64,000 nt of DNA from positions 372,001 through 436,000 of the forward strand of contig MEFY01000001.1 of the NCBI GenBank assembly GCA_001725325.1, in the 5' to 3' direction. The position numbers were made by a program, and so were the translations under genes. Position 1 is the first letter of the stretch, and each line of letters begins with the position of its first letter. This stretch comes from Leifsonia sp. SCN 70-46 (GTDB taxonomy: Bacteria; Actinomycetota; Actinomycetes; Actinomycetales; Microbacteriaceae). Shown in pieces: positions 22,892 through 31,809 of this stretch. The notes beneath the pieces are model-generated. The model worked only from the letters and a program-made list of their open reading frames with translations. It made no database searches and had not been told where the DNA came from.

Positions 22892-24937
22892 ATGAAGCTC
22901 ATCCGTATCCTGGCCATGGCCGGAGCTGCGGCGGTCCTCGCCGCAGCGTCCGTCGTGGCAGTCGCAGCACCGGCCTCGGCGGCCGGGACGACGTACTACG
23001 TCGACGCCGTCGCGGGGTCAGACACCGCGGCAGGCACGAGCACGGCCACCGCGTGGAAGTCGCTCACGAAGGTCAGCGCCACGACGTTCGCCGCGGGCGA
23101 CAGCATCCTCTTCAAGCGCGGCCAGTCGTGGGCCGGCCAACTGCACCCGCTCGGCTCGGGCACCTCGGGCAACCCCATCACGATCGGTGCGTTCGGCTCG
23201 GGCAACCGCCCGAAGATCGACGGCGGCGCGCTCACGGGCGGCTACGGCACGGGCGCCGCGGTCTACCTGAGCAACCAGAGCTACTGGACCATCGACAACC
23301 TCGAGATCGTCAACAACTCGGGCACCGACAACTTCGGCGGGCTCGACCAGCCCACGTGGGGCGAGCACCGCGACGGCATCCTCGTCAACAACTCCTCGGG
23401 CGCGGTCGTGAGCGGCATCACCATCACCAACAACTGGGTGCACGACGTCAACGGCTGCTTCCACTGCAACGGCATCGACGCGCACGGCAACGGCGGCATC
23501 CTCGTCATCGCGCAGGGCAGCAACGACAGCTTCGCGGGCGTGACGATCGCGAGCAACACGGTCGAGGCGCTCGGCCGCACGGGCATCGGGTTCTGGGACA
23601 TCTCGTACTACTCGTGGGACGAGACGGTCGTCGACGCCGCCAAGCTCAGCACCGGCGTCGTCGTGCAGGACAACGTCGTGAAGACGATCGACAGCGACGG
23701 CATCGTCGTCTACGGCTCGAAGGGCGCGATGCTGCAGCGCAACATCGTGGGCGACGCCGGGCAGAAGACCATCGAGCACTCGAGCGAGCCGTCGGCCGCG
23801 GGCCTGTGGCCCACGCGCGGCATGGACGCGGTCGTGCAGTTCAACGAGGTCTACGGCACGCTCAAGCAGGGCACGGACGGCCAGGGCTTCGACGTCGACC
23901 TCGCGAGCATCAACACCAAGGTGCAGTACAACTACAGCCACGACAACGAGGGCGGCTTCCTGCTCATGATGGGCGGCTACTCGTCGAACCTCGTGGTGCG
24001 CGACAACCTGAGCGTCAACGACGGCTGGGGCGGTGAGAAGGGCATCTTCACGTTCTCGTACGGCGTGCAGGAGAACACCCACATCTACAACAACACCGTG
24101 TACATCCCCTCGGGCTCGACGGCGAAGCCGATCTTCTGCGACGGATGCGACGGCACGACCCCGGGCACCTACACCTTCCGCAACAACATCATCGAGAACC
24201 ACGGCTCGGGCGACTACCTCTACCCGAACACCGCGGGCGCCGTCTTCGACTACAACGTCTTCTACGGCAACCACCCCTCGACGGAGCCCGCGGACGCGCA
24301 CAAGCTCACGACGAACCCGCTGCTCGTCTCGCCCACCGGCGCGGCGCCGTACGGCATCGCCTCGGTCGCCGGCTACAAGATCGGCTCCACCTCGCCCGCG
24401 AAGTCGAGCGGCACCGTGATCGACGACAACGGCGTGCGCGACTACTTCGGCAACGCGCGCGGCGTCACCACCGCACCGAGTCGCGGCTTCCACGAGGCGG
24501 CGACGATCACCGAGCCCGCGACCCTCGCGGACTGGGCGTGGGACTGGTCGAAGACGTCGGCGCACAGCGCCAACGCGCGCATCGACGTGTCGACCCCGCT
24601 CGCCAACATGGGCGGTGACCAGTCGCGCTTCGCCCGCACCAACGACTCCGCGGGCAGCATCACGTGGGACTTCGCCGGCATGAAGAACTTCTCGGCGAAG
24701 GTCTACCAGTTCTGGACGAACTCCACGTACCTCACGTGGAGCTCGTCGCCCGACGGCGTGACGTGGACGACCGTGCCGTCGACCAAGACGACCGCCGTCG
24801 CGACGGCCAACGGCTGGTCGACGGTCACGTTCACGAACACCTCGACGCTGCCCACCGGCACGCGCTACCTGCGGGCGAACCTCGCGGCGAGCACGTCGTG
24901 GGCCGTCGAGATCGGCAAGGTGATCATCACCAAGTAG
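22892..24937 (+). CDS. Secreted right-handed parallel beta-helix protein (polysaccharide-active candidate)
   Basis: A 681-residue exported protein. The signal peptide is residues 1 to about 31 (basic MKLIRI, hydrophobic core, ASA cleavage site). TYYVDAVAGSDTAAGTS then opens a right-handed beta-helix with the N-terminal pattern of polysaccharide lyases and glycosidases, and many Asn/Gly-rich turns follow (GIDAHGNGG, DGIVVYGSKG, YNNTVYIPSG). A C-terminal beta-rich domain from about residue 545 could bind carbohydrate. AGGAGA precedes the ATG. The LacI-type operator upstream suggests induction by a sugar. Catalytic residues cannot be assigned by eye, and no transporter for the product lies beside it. 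Confidence 0.78.
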   Translation: MKLIRILAMAGAAAVLAAASVVAVAAPASAAGTTYYVDAVAGSDTAAGTSTATAWKSLTKVSATTFAAGDSILFKRGQSWAGQLHPLGSGTSGNPITIGAFGSGNRPKIDGGALTGGYGTGAAVYLSNQSYWTIDNLEIVNNSGTDNFGGLDQPTWGEHRDGILVNNSSGAVVSGITITNNWVHDVNGCFHCNGIDAHGNGGILVIAQGSNDSFAGVTIASNTVEALGRTGIGFWDISYYSWDETVVDAAKLSTGVVVQDNVVKTIDSDGIVVYGSKGAMLQRNIVGDAGQKTIEHSSEPSAAGLWPTRGMDAVVQFNEVYGTLKQGTDGQGFDVDLASINTKVQYNYSHDNEGGFLLMMGGYSSNLVVRDNLSVNDGWGGEKGIFTFSYGVQENTHIYNNTVYIPSGSTAKPIFCDGCDGTTPGTYTFRNNIIENHGSGDYLYPNTAGAVFDYNVFYGNHPSTEPADAHKLTTNPLLVSPTGAAPYGIASVAGYKIGSTSPAKSSGTVIDDNGVRDYFGNARGVTTAPSRGFHEAATITEPATLADWAWDWSKTSAHSANARIDVSTPLANMGGDQSRFARTNDSAGSITWDFAGMKNFSAKVYQFWTNSTYLTWSSSPDGVTWTTVPSTKTTAVATANGWSTVTFTNTSTLPTGTRYLRANLAASTSWAVEIGKVIITK

Positions 24938-24976
24938 CCGGCGCGCGGCCGGGCGGCGAGTGGTGGCGCCGCCCGG

Positions 24977-26425
24977 CTAGCGCGGCTCCACCACGCGCCC
25001 GATGAGCTCGGTGAGCAGGCGCTCCACGAGCGGCGCGGGCAGCGCGCCCACGAGCGCGAGGAAGGGCGCCATGCGGTCGGGCAACCCGCCGGAGTCGCCC
25101 GCCACGAGCCCGATCGAGCCGAGGATCGCCGCGGCGGCCGCCGAGTCGAGCGGCCCGTCCGGCAGGCCGGGCAGCGCGCCGAGCACGTCGGCGGGACTCA
25201 CCGCCGGAACGCCGCGCACCTCGTCGGCCGCGGTCACGAGGGCCGCCGAGAGCTCCGGCAGCACGGCCTCCGTGACGGGCGTGATCGTGAGGTGCGTCGT
25301 GTGCGGCAGCACCGAGCCGTCCGACTGCGCGAGGCCCGGCTGCAGCTGCAGGAGCCAGCCGTGGGCGCGTGCCTGGTCCGCCCAGTGGTGCGGGTCCACG
25401 CGGCGGTCGGCGGGGGTGCCCTCGTCCGCGGCCACCGCGATGAGCGGACCCACGGGAGAGCCCACGACGCGCAGGCCCTCGATGCCGTCGACGAGCGCGA
25501 CGAGGGCGGCCGTCGAGCGCTCGCACGACGCGGCGAGCTCCGCGAGCCCGTCGCGGCCGAGCGCGTGCGTGATCGCCCAGCCCGCCGCGAGCGCGCCGGC
25601 CGACTTCGACCCGAGCATCGTGGGGTTGACGACGGGATATCCCGGCCAGCGGGTCGTGGTGAAGAACTGCGCGCGCTGCCGGTCGCGCCCGCGCTGCAGC
25701 AGCACCGAGACGCCCTTCGGCGCGTAGCCGAACTTGTGCAGGTCGGCGCTCACGCTCGTGACCCCCGGCACGCGGAAGTCCCACGGCGCGAGCCCCGACC
25801 AGAACGGCAGCACCCAGCCGCCGATGCAGGCGTCGACATGGCACGGGATGCCCGCCGCCGCCGCGGCCGCCGCGACCTCGGCCACGGGGTCGAGCGCCGC
25901 GTGCGGGTAGCTCGGCGCGGAGACGACCACGAGCGCGACATCCTCGCCCAGCCGCTCGATGACCGCCTGCGCCGACGGGCGCCCGTCCTGCCCCACCGGC
26001 ACGAGGTCGAGCTCGAGCCCGAAGTAGTGCGCGGCCTTGTGGAACGCCGCGTGCACGGTCACGGGGGCGACGAGGCGCGGCCGCCCGGAGCCGGTCCACA
26101 GGTCGCGCGCCGTCTTGACGGCGAGCAGGCAGCTCTCGGTGCCGCCCGTCGTGACGCTGCCGACCACGTCGGAGTCGCCGCCGAGCAGGTCGCGCGCGAA
26201 GGCGACGACCTCGCCCTCCATGACGGCGACCGACGTGAACGTCGTGGGGTCGAGCCCGTTGACGGGCTGCACGGCGCGGATCGAGGCGGCCGCGAGCTCG
26301 TCGAGCTCGGCGAGGCCCGAGTCGTAGACGTACGACAGCACGTGGCCGCCATGGGTGGGGGCGTCGGCGGCGCGCAGCTGCTCCAGCCGCGCGAGGATGT
26401 CTGCCGGCTGCTCAGCGAACTGCAT
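24977..26425 (-). CDS. PLP-dependent lyase/decarboxylase, sphingosine-1-phosphate-lyase-like
   Basis: A 482-residue fold-type I PLP enzyme of the group II decarboxylase superfamily. TTGGTES (92-98) binds the cofactor phosphate, H196 and D198 lie in CHVDAC, and the Schiff-base lysine is K231 in SADLHKFGYAPKG. That last motif is close to eukaryotic sphingosine-1-phosphate lyase, which splits phosphorylated long-chain bases into an aldehyde and phosphoethanolamine. Bacterial relatives also include amino-acid decarboxylases. Its start overlaps the end of the upstream symporter gene by 14 nt, so the two are coupled. Soluble: I see no N-terminal membrane helix. Confidence 0.78.
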   Translation of the reverse strand: MQFAEQPADILARLEQLRAADAPTHGGHVLSYVYDSGLAELDELAAASIRAVQPVNGLDPTTFTSVAVMEGEVVAFARDLLGGDSDVVGSVTTGGTESCLLAVKTARDLWTGSGRPRLVAPVTVHAAFHKAAHYFGLELDLVPVGQDGRPSAQAVIERLGEDVALVVVSAPSYPHAALDPVAEVAAAAAAAGIPCHVDACIGGWVLPFWSGLAPWDFRVPGVTSVSADLHKFGYAPKGVSVLLQRGRDRQRAQFFTTTRWPGYPVVNPTMLGSKSAGALAAGWAITHALGRDGLAELAASCERSTAALVALVDGIEGLRVVGSPVGPLIAVAADEGTPADRRVDPHHWADQARAHGWLLQLQPGLAQSDGSVLPHTTHLTITPVTEAVLPELSAALVTAADEVRGVPAVSPADVLGALPGLPDGPLDSAAAAAILGSIGLVAGDSGGLPDRMAPFLALVGALPAPLVERLLTELIGRVVEPR

Positions 26426-27740
26426 CGATGTCTGCCTTCCGGAGGGGGTAGCGCGCGAACGTCACGAGCGAGAGCGCGATGATGGCTGCCGGCACGATGC
26501 TGAACGCGAGGATGATGCCGGCGATCGCCGAGGGCGGCTGCACGACGGTCACGGTCGCGACCGACTCGAGGTAGCCCGAGGCCGCGAGCACGATCGTGAG
26601 CACGGTCGAGCCGAGCGCCATGCCCGTCGTCTCCCCCGCCGTCCACACGCCGCCGAAGGTGCCCGCGCTGCCCGGGCCGGTGCGCTCGGCGTCGTGCGAG
26701 ATGACGTCGGGCAGCATCGACATGGGCAGCGACTGCATGCCCGCATAGCCGGCGCCCGCGAGCGCGACGGGCGCGTACACCCACTCCCCCGGCGCCCACA
26801 GCATGACGACCATCGAGAGCGCGGCGACGCCGAACAGGATCGACGCGATCGTGAACGCGCGCTCCTTGCCGATGCGCCGCGAGACGATAGCCCACACGGG
26901 GGCGAACAGGATCGCGGGCGCGATGAGCGAGAGGAACAGCACGGTGACGCCCGTGCCGAGCACCCACTTGGAGAGGTACGCGGCGCCCGCGAGCATGAGG
27001 CCCGTGGCGAGCCCCTGCAGCAGGAACGTCGCGAGCAGCGAGCGGAACGGCTGGCTGCGGCGGAGCGCGGCCATGCCCGCGCGGTAGTTGTCGAGGATCG
27101 AGAACGACTCGGCGGCGACGGGCTCCCCGCGCCGGGCCACGAACGACGACACGAGCATCCCCGCGCCGATGAGGACGCCCGCGACGACGGCCATGACGAG
27201 GTAGCCCGTGTACGGGTCGGCGAACGCCTTCTGGATCTCGGGGGCGCCGCCGCCGAAGATCAGGATCGCGAGGGTGAGCACGACGACGCGCGCCGAGATG
27301 AGCTTGGTGCGGTCGTCGTAGCCGCTCGCGAGCTCGGCGGGCAGCGCGATGTACGGCACCTGGAAGAGCGAGAACGCCGTCGCCGTGATGAGGAAGGCGA
27401 GCAGCACCCACACCCCCGCGACGACGGGGCCCGTGCCCGCGGGCACGGCGAACGTCAGGATGAAGAACACCGGCAGGGCGAGCGCCCCCGCGATCATGAA
27501 CGGCCGCCGAGAGCCGCGCAGCGCGAGGCTGCGGTCGCTGCGGGCGCCGATGACGGGATCGATGATGACGTCCCACACCTTCGCGGCGGTCACGAGGATG
27601 CCCGCCGCGAGCGGCGCGATGCCGAGCGTGTCGGTCATGTAGATGACGAGCACGAGGCCGGGGAGCGTGGCGAACCCGCCGGTCCCGAGCGATCCGATGG
27701 CGTAGGTGGCGATGGTCTTCCGGGTGAGAACGCTCTCCAT
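26412..27740 (-). CDS. MelB-like (GPH family) MFS symporter
   Basis: A 442-residue transporter with about 12 membrane segments. WDVIIDPVIGARSDRS in the second helix region is the acidic cation-site motif of the glycoside-pentoside-hexuronide:cation symporters (MelB type), followed by RRPFMIAGALAL. It should import a sugar or related solute with Na+ or H+. It is the first gene of a two-gene operon with the PLP lyase and is divergent from an aldehyde dehydrogenase. ATG 27740 has TAGGCT 6 nt upstream. Confidence 0.83.
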   Translation of the reverse strand: MESVLTRKTIATYAIGSLGTGGFATLPGLVLVIYMTDTLGIAPLAAGILVTAAKVWDVIIDPVIGARSDRSLALRGSRRPFMIAGALALPVFFILTFAVPAGTGPVVAGVWVLLAFLITATAFSLFQVPYIALPAELASGYDDRTKLISARVVVLTLAILIFGGGAPEIQKAFADPYTGYLVMAVVAGVLIGAGMLVSSFVARRGEPVAAESFSILDNYRAGMAALRRSQPFRSLLATFLLQGLATGLMLAGAAYLSKWVLGTGVTVLFLSLIAPAILFAPVWAIVSRRIGKERAFTIASILFGVAALSMVVMLWAPGEWVYAPVALAGAGYAGMQSLPMSMLPDVISHDAERTGPGSAGTFGGVWTAGETTGMALGSTVLTIVLAASGYLESVATVTVVQPPSAIAGIILAFSIVPAAIIALSLVTFARYPLRKADIDAVR

Positions 27741-27746
27741 GCGGCG

Positions 27747-27764
27747 AGCCTAGCGGCGTAGGCT
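27747..27764. promoter_or_regulatory. Mirrored TAGGCT -10 boxes shared by symporter and aldehyde dehydrogenase genes
   Basis: Minus TAGGCT (27752-27747) is 6 nt before ATG 27740; plus TAGGCT (27759-27764) is 6 nt before ATG 27771. Together they form an inverted repeat CGAGCCTA-N6-TAGGCTCG. Each promoter's -35 zone lies on the other gene's start codon. Confidence 0.65.
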
Positions 27765-27770
27765 CGTCCC

Positions 27771-29315
27771 ATGGCAGCATCGACGCTTACCACCCTGGGC
27801 CTCGTCTCCGACCTCACCTCCACGACGGGCGAGACCGTGCCCGTCATCGCCCCGTTCACGGGCGAGGTGCTGCACGACCTGCCGACGTCGTCGGCCCAGG
27901 ACGTGCAGGATGCCGCGGCCGCGGCCCGCATCGCGCAGCGGTCGTGGCGCGAGGCCGGCTTCGCCCACCGCCGTGCCGTGCTGCTCAAGGCGCACGACCT
28001 CCTGCTCGAGCGGCGGGAGGAGCTGCTCGACACCCTGCAGACCGAGTCGGGCAAGACGCGCGGCCAGGCCTTCGAGGAGGTGTTCCAGTCGGCGTCGGTC
28101 GCCCGGTACTACGCCGTCTCGGCCCGCTCGGTGCTGCGCACGCGGTCGCGGCGCGCGGGCATCCCCACCGTCGTGCGCACGCGCGTGGGCTACAAGCCCA
28201 AGGGCGTCATCGGCATCATCACGCCGTGGAACTACCCCATCGCCCTGTCGATCATGGACGTCATCCCGGCCCTCGCCGCCGGCAACGCCGTCGTGCAGAA
28301 GGCCGACAACCAGGGCGCCCTCTCGATCCTCGCCTCGCGTCGCGCGTTCATCGACGCGGGGGTGCCGGCCGCGCTGTGGGCCGTCGTGGCGGGCGACGGC
28401 AACACGGTCGGCAACGCCGTCGTCGACGTGGCGGACTACGTCGCGTTCACGGGGTCGAGCGCCACGGGCATCCGGGTGGGCGAGCGCGCCATGTCCACGC
28501 TCACGGGCGCCTCGCTCGAGCTCGGCGGCAAGAACCCGCTCATCGTGCTCGACGACGTGAAGCCCGACACCGCGGCGGCCGACGCCGTCTACTCGGTCTT
28601 CTCGTCGATGGGCCAGCTGTGCGTGTCGATCGAGCGCATCTACGTCGCGCGCGCCGTCGCAGACGAGTTCACCGCCGCGTTCGCGTCGCGCACGCAGGCG
28701 CTCAGCCAGGGCCCGGCCCTCGACTACACGACGGATGTCGGCTCCCTCACGTCGGCGGCCCAGCTCGAGCGCGTGCGGAAGCACGTCGACGACGCCGTGA
28801 AGAAGGGCGCCACGGTGCTCGCGGGGGGCCGCGCCCGCCCCGACCTCGGACCGTTCTTCTTCGAGCCGACGGTGCTCACCGGCGTGACCGACGCCATGGA
28901 GTGCTTCTCGCACGAGACCTTCGGCCCCGTCGTCGCGATCACGGTCGTCGACAGCGAGGAGGAGGCGATCGCGGCCGCCAACGCGAGCGAGTTCGGCCTC
29001 AACGCCTCGGTGTTCTCCGGCTCGCTCTCGCGCGCCCGCCGCGTCGCCGACCGCCTCGAGGCCGGGAGCGTCAACATCAACGAGGGCTACCGCGCCTCGT
29101 TCGGCAGCATCGACGCCCCCCAGGGCGGCATGAAGCAGTCCGGCCTCGGGCGCCGCAACGGGCCGGAGGGCATCCTGCGGTACGTGGAGGCGCGCACCGT
29201 GGCGGAGGCGACGGGCATCCTCACGCTGCCGCGCAGCGGACCGGAGTGGGAGCGTCTCACCCCCGTCATGCTCGTGCTGCTCAAGGCCCTGAAGGCCCTG
29301 CGCCTGCGCAGCTAG
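27771..29315 (+). CDS. NAD(P)-dependent aldehyde dehydrogenase (succinate-semialdehyde dehydrogenase-like)
   Basis: A 514-residue aldehyde dehydrogenase. The oxyanion-hole Asn is N154 (TPWNYP), the general base is E250 (LELGGKNP) and the catalytic Cys is C284 (GQLCVSIER). Overall it looks like the GabD2-type succinate-semialdehyde dehydrogenases of actinobacteria, though substrate class is not certain. The C-terminal 40 residues are hydrophobic and basic (MLVLLKALKALRLRS) and may touch the membrane, which would suit long-chain aldehydes. It is divergent from the symporter/PLP-lyase operon with mirrored promoters. Confidence 0.87.
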   Translation: MAASTLTTLGLVSDLTSTTGETVPVIAPFTGEVLHDLPTSSAQDVQDAAAAARIAQRSWREAGFAHRRAVLLKAHDLLLERREELLDTLQTESGKTRGQAFEEVFQSASVARYYAVSARSVLRTRSRRAGIPTVVRTRVGYKPKGVIGIITPWNYPIALSIMDVIPALAAGNAVVQKADNQGALSILASRRAFIDAGVPAALWAVVAGDGNTVGNAVVDVADYVAFTGSSATGIRVGERAMSTLTGASLELGGKNPLIVLDDVKPDTAAADAVYSVFSSMGQLCVSIERIYVARAVADEFTAAFASRTQALSQGPALDYTTDVGSLTSAAQLERVRKHVDDAVKKGATVLAGGRARPDLGPFFFEPTVLTGVTDAMECFSHETFGPVVAITVVDSEEEAIAAANASEFGLNASVFSGSLSRARRVADRLEAGSVNINEGYRASFGSIDAPQGGMKQSGLGRRNGPEGILRYVEARTVAEATGILTLPRSGPEWERLTPVMLVLLKALKALRLRS

Positions 29316-29674
29316 GTGGCCTCGGCGTCGAACGGCGCCGGCCGCCCCTCCTTGAGGAAGCGCTGCCGCTGGGCGTAGGCCGACTCGCGCGCGGGCTTCA
29401 CGACGGGCGCGGGCTCCTCGTCGTCGAGCAGGGCCTCGCGGATGATGCGGCGCGGGTCGTACTGGCGCGGGTCGAGCTTCTTCCAGTCGATGTCGTCGAA
29501 GTCGGGGCCCATCTCCTCGCGCATGCGGTCGCGCGCACCGTTGGCCATCGTGCGCAGGCTCTTGACGAGCCGCGCGAGCTGCGAGGCGTAGTACGGCAGC
29601 CGCTCGGGCCCGAGCAGGAAGACGGCGATGATCCCCAGGATGAGGAGCTTGTCGAACGTCAGGCCAAAGGACAC
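29312..29674 (-). CDS. tatB: Sec-independent (twin-arginine) translocase subunit TatB
   Basis: A 120-residue protein with one N-terminal membrane helix (LLILGIIAVFLLGPERLPYY), the Glu/Pro hinge and an amphipathic helix (ASQLARLVKSLRTMANG), as in TatB. It delivers twin-arginine substrates such as EfeB, also encoded in this window. The charged tail is short and unordered. Start GTG 29674 was chosen for TATCCT 6 nt upstream and because the helix begins at once; a longer frame upstream is a shadow of the methyltransferase gene. It overlaps the aldehyde dehydrogenase stop by 4 nt. Confidence 0.9.
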   Translation of the reverse strand: MSFGLTFDKLLILGIIAVFLLGPERLPYYASQLARLVKSLRTMANGARDRMREEMGPDFDDIDWKKLDPRQYDPRRIIREALLDDEEPAPVVKPARESAYAQRQRFLKEGRPAPFDAEAT

Positions 29675-29680
29675 CCGCTC

Positions 29681-29686
29681 AGGATA
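29681..29686 (-). promoter_or_regulatory. Leaderless-type -10 box (TATCCT) for tatB
   Basis: Minus-strand TATCCT is followed by 6 nt and GTG 29674. Confidence 0.55.
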
Positions 29687-29710
29687 CCCGGCGCACCCCG
29701 TGCCGCCGCC

Positions 29711-29716
29711 TAGAGT
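29711..29716 (+). promoter_or_regulatory. Leaderless-type -10 box (TAGAGT)
   Basis: TAGAGT is followed by 6 nt and GTG 29723. Confidence 0.5.
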
Positions 29717-29722
29717 TGGGGG

Positions 29723-30355
29723 GTGCCAGACAAGCTGTTGAGCGGGAAGTTCGCCGAGGAGTTCATCGTCGAGCGGCCCGACATCGCGCTCATGCGGCAG
29801 CACTCGCTCGAGATCGGGCTCGAGCCCATCACGCCCGCGATGGGCGCGCAGCTCGCGGTGCTCGCCGCGGCGACCAACCCCGCGAACATCATCGAGGTCG
29901 GCACGGGTCTCGGCGTGAGCGGCCTGTGGCTGCTGAGCGGCGCCGACGAGGCCGTGCTCACGACCATCGACCACGAGATCGACTACCAGACCGTCGCCCG
30001 CAAGGCCTTCGCCGACGCCGGCATCCCCGTCAACCGCGTGCGCCTCATCGGCGGGCGCGCCGAAGACGTGCTGCCGCGCATGAACGAGGGCAGCTACGAC
30101 CTCGTGTTCATCGACGGCGACCCCGCGCACGTTATCGAGTACGTCGAGCACGGCCTGCGTCTGGCGCGCCGCGGCGGCACGGTCGTGGTCGCCCACGCGC
30201 TGTGGCGCGGCAGGGTCGCCGATCCCGCAGCGCGCGACGACACGGTCGCCGGGTTCAGGATGCTCCTCAAGGAGATCGCGAGCTCGGACGCCGTGCTCAC
30301 CGCGCTGTCACCCGTCGGAGACGGGCTGCTGCAGATGACGAAGCTGACCGACTAG
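29723..30355 (+). CDS. O-methyltransferase (Rv1220c-like)
   Basis: A 210-residue class I SAM-dependent methyltransferase of the O-methyltransferase family 3 type. The SAM site is IIEVGTGLGVSGLWLL, followed by TIDHEIDYQ and DLVFIDGDPAHVIEYV, as in catechol and caffeoyl-CoA O-methyltransferases. In mycobacteria the homologue Rv1220c sits close to tatB, as here. Substrate unknown. Its stop is interlocked with the convergent DUF3117 stop in the tetranucleotide CTAG. Confidence 0.87.
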   Translation: MPDKLLSGKFAEEFIVERPDIALMRQHSLEIGLEPITPAMGAQLAVLAAATNPANIIEVGTGLGVSGLWLLSGADEAVLTTIDHEIDYQTVARKAFADAGIPVNRVRLIGGRAEDVLPRMNEGSYDLVFIDGDPAHVIEYVEHGLRLARRGGTVVVAHALWRGRVADPAARDDTVAGFRMLLKEIASSDAVLTALSPVGDGLLQMTKLTD

Positions 30356-30525
30356 GCGGTTGCGACGACCCCGGCGAGAGCGTCGTGGAGCTCCTTGGCC
30401 TCGGCGTCGTTCACCGACACGACGAGGCGTCCGCCGCCCTCGAGAGGAACGCGCACGATGATGAGGCGCCCTTCCTTGACAGCCTCCATCGGCCCGTCAC
30501 CGGTCCTCGGTTTCATGGCTGCCAT
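30352..30525 (-). CDS. DUF3117 family protein
   Basis: A 57-residue protein starting MAAMKPRTGDGPMEAVKEGR, with VRVPLEGGGRLVVSVNDAEA after it, the hallmark of the actinobacterial DUF3117 family (mycobacterial Rv1211 is a member). ATG 30525 with AAAGGGG upstream. The stop codon shares the sequence CTAG with the convergent methyltransferase stop. The gene is short enough to escape size cut-offs. Function is not established. Confidence 0.9.
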   Translation of the reverse strand: MAAMKPRTGDGPMEAVKEGRLIIVRVPLEGGGRLVVSVNDAEAKELHDALAGVVATA

Positions 30526-30597
30526 GAGTGTCCCCTTTCACACGGATACCTGACCATTATCCCAGATCGTGAGGCGATGGCCTAAATGGCGGGTTAA

Positions 30598-31809
30598 TCA
30601 CGGGGGCGTCCAGTCGTAGCCGTCGACCCACCAGGCGATCTCGACCCACGCGAACTGGCCCGCCACGCACAGCACGACGAGGGCTATGCGGTACCACGGC
30701 GAGCGCGGCTGGGCGAGGGCGCCGAGCGCGGGGAACAGGGGCACGAGCAGCCGGAACGTGCTCGACTGGGGGAAGAACACGGCCAGCAGGTAGAGCCCGT
30801 ACGACGCGATCCAGAGCCGCAGGTCGACCCCGAGCCGCCTGGCCCACGGCGTGAACAGGGCCGCGAAGAACCCCACGACGACGAGCGCGAGGATGACGAC
30901 GAGCAGCGGCAGCGGCAGGCCCCAGTTGCCCGCCCAGAACCCCGCGGCCTTGAGCCACGGCGTGAACGGCACGAGCTCCTGGTAGCCGATGTACGCGGAG
31001 CGCCACGCGAGCTCCGTGTCGGTGTAGGCCGTCGGGGAGCCCGTGATCGCCCACGCCGCGCCCACCCACGCGAGCCCCATGGCACCGCTGAACACCGTCG
31101 CGACCACAGACGAGATGCGCTCCCCGAGCGGGAACTCCTCCCGGCGGCGGCGCACGAAGCGGTAGACCACGTGCAGGCCGAGCGCGAGCGCGAACGCGAG
31201 CCCGCTCGGGCGCGTGAGCGCCATGACGGCGACGACCGGCAGCATCATCCAGTACCGCCGCTGCACGAGGAGGTACAGCGCGCCCACGAGCAGCAGCAGG
31301 TGCAGGGGCTCGGCGTAGGAGACCTGCAGGATGGGCGAGAGCGGCGCGACGCAGAACAGCACGACGGCGAAGAGCGCGGTCTCCCCCGGCAGCAGGAGGC
31401 TCAGGAGCCGGTAGAACAGCAGCGCGGCCCCGAGCGCGGAGAGCACCGAGACCACGACCGCGACGACGGGGAAGTCCGCTCCCGTGATGAGCATGAGCAG
31501 GCGCACGACCGCGGGGTAGGCGGGCATGAAGGCCCACGCGTTCTCGCCCACGTGCCCGTCGTCGGTGTGCGGCAGCTCCGAGGGATAGCCCACGACCGAG
31601 ATGATGTAGTACCAGTGGCCGTCCCAGATCGACGCGAAGTCGAAGTACCCGGGGTTCGCGCCCGTCCACGCGTTGGGCAGCTGGCGGGCGGCGAACGACA
31701 GCATGATCGCCGTCGTCACGACGCGCGAGAGCACGAAGACGACGACGACCTTCACCCACCACGGGGTGAGGCGGTAGCGGACCCTTACGCCGACGGGGAC
31801 GACAGCCAC
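30598..31809 (-). CDS. PIG-V-like polytopic mannosyltransferase
   Basis: A 403-residue integral membrane protein with about ten hydrophobic helices. The first luminal loop carries SIWDGHWYYIISVVGYPSE and later AFMPAYPAVVRLL, the Asp-containing and FxPxxP motifs of PIG-V/GT-C mannosyltransferases that use polyprenyl-phosphate-mannose. Such enzymes add mannose to lipids or glycans outside the membrane. GTG 31809 overlaps the dapE 3' end by 25 nt. Substrate unknown; lipomannan-like glycans are plausible. Confidence 0.75.
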   Translation of the reverse strand: MAVVPVGVRVRYRLTPWWVKVVVVFVLSRVVTTAIMLSFAARQLPNAWTGANPGYFDFASIWDGHWYYIISVVGYPSELPHTDDGHVGENAWAFMPAYPAVVRLLMLITGADFPVVAVVVSVLSALGAALLFYRLLSLLLPGETALFAVVLFCVAPLSPILQVSYAEPLHLLLLVGALYLLVQRRYWMMLPVVAVMALTRPSGLAFALALGLHVVYRFVRRRREEFPLGERISSVVATVFSGAMGLAWVGAAWAITGSPTAYTDTELAWRSAYIGYQELVPFTPWLKAAGFWAGNWGLPLPLLVVILALVVVGFFAALFTPWARRLGVDLRLWIASYGLYLLAVFFPQSSTFRLLVPLFPALGALAQPRSPWYRIALVVLCVAGQFAWVEIAWWVDGYDWTPP

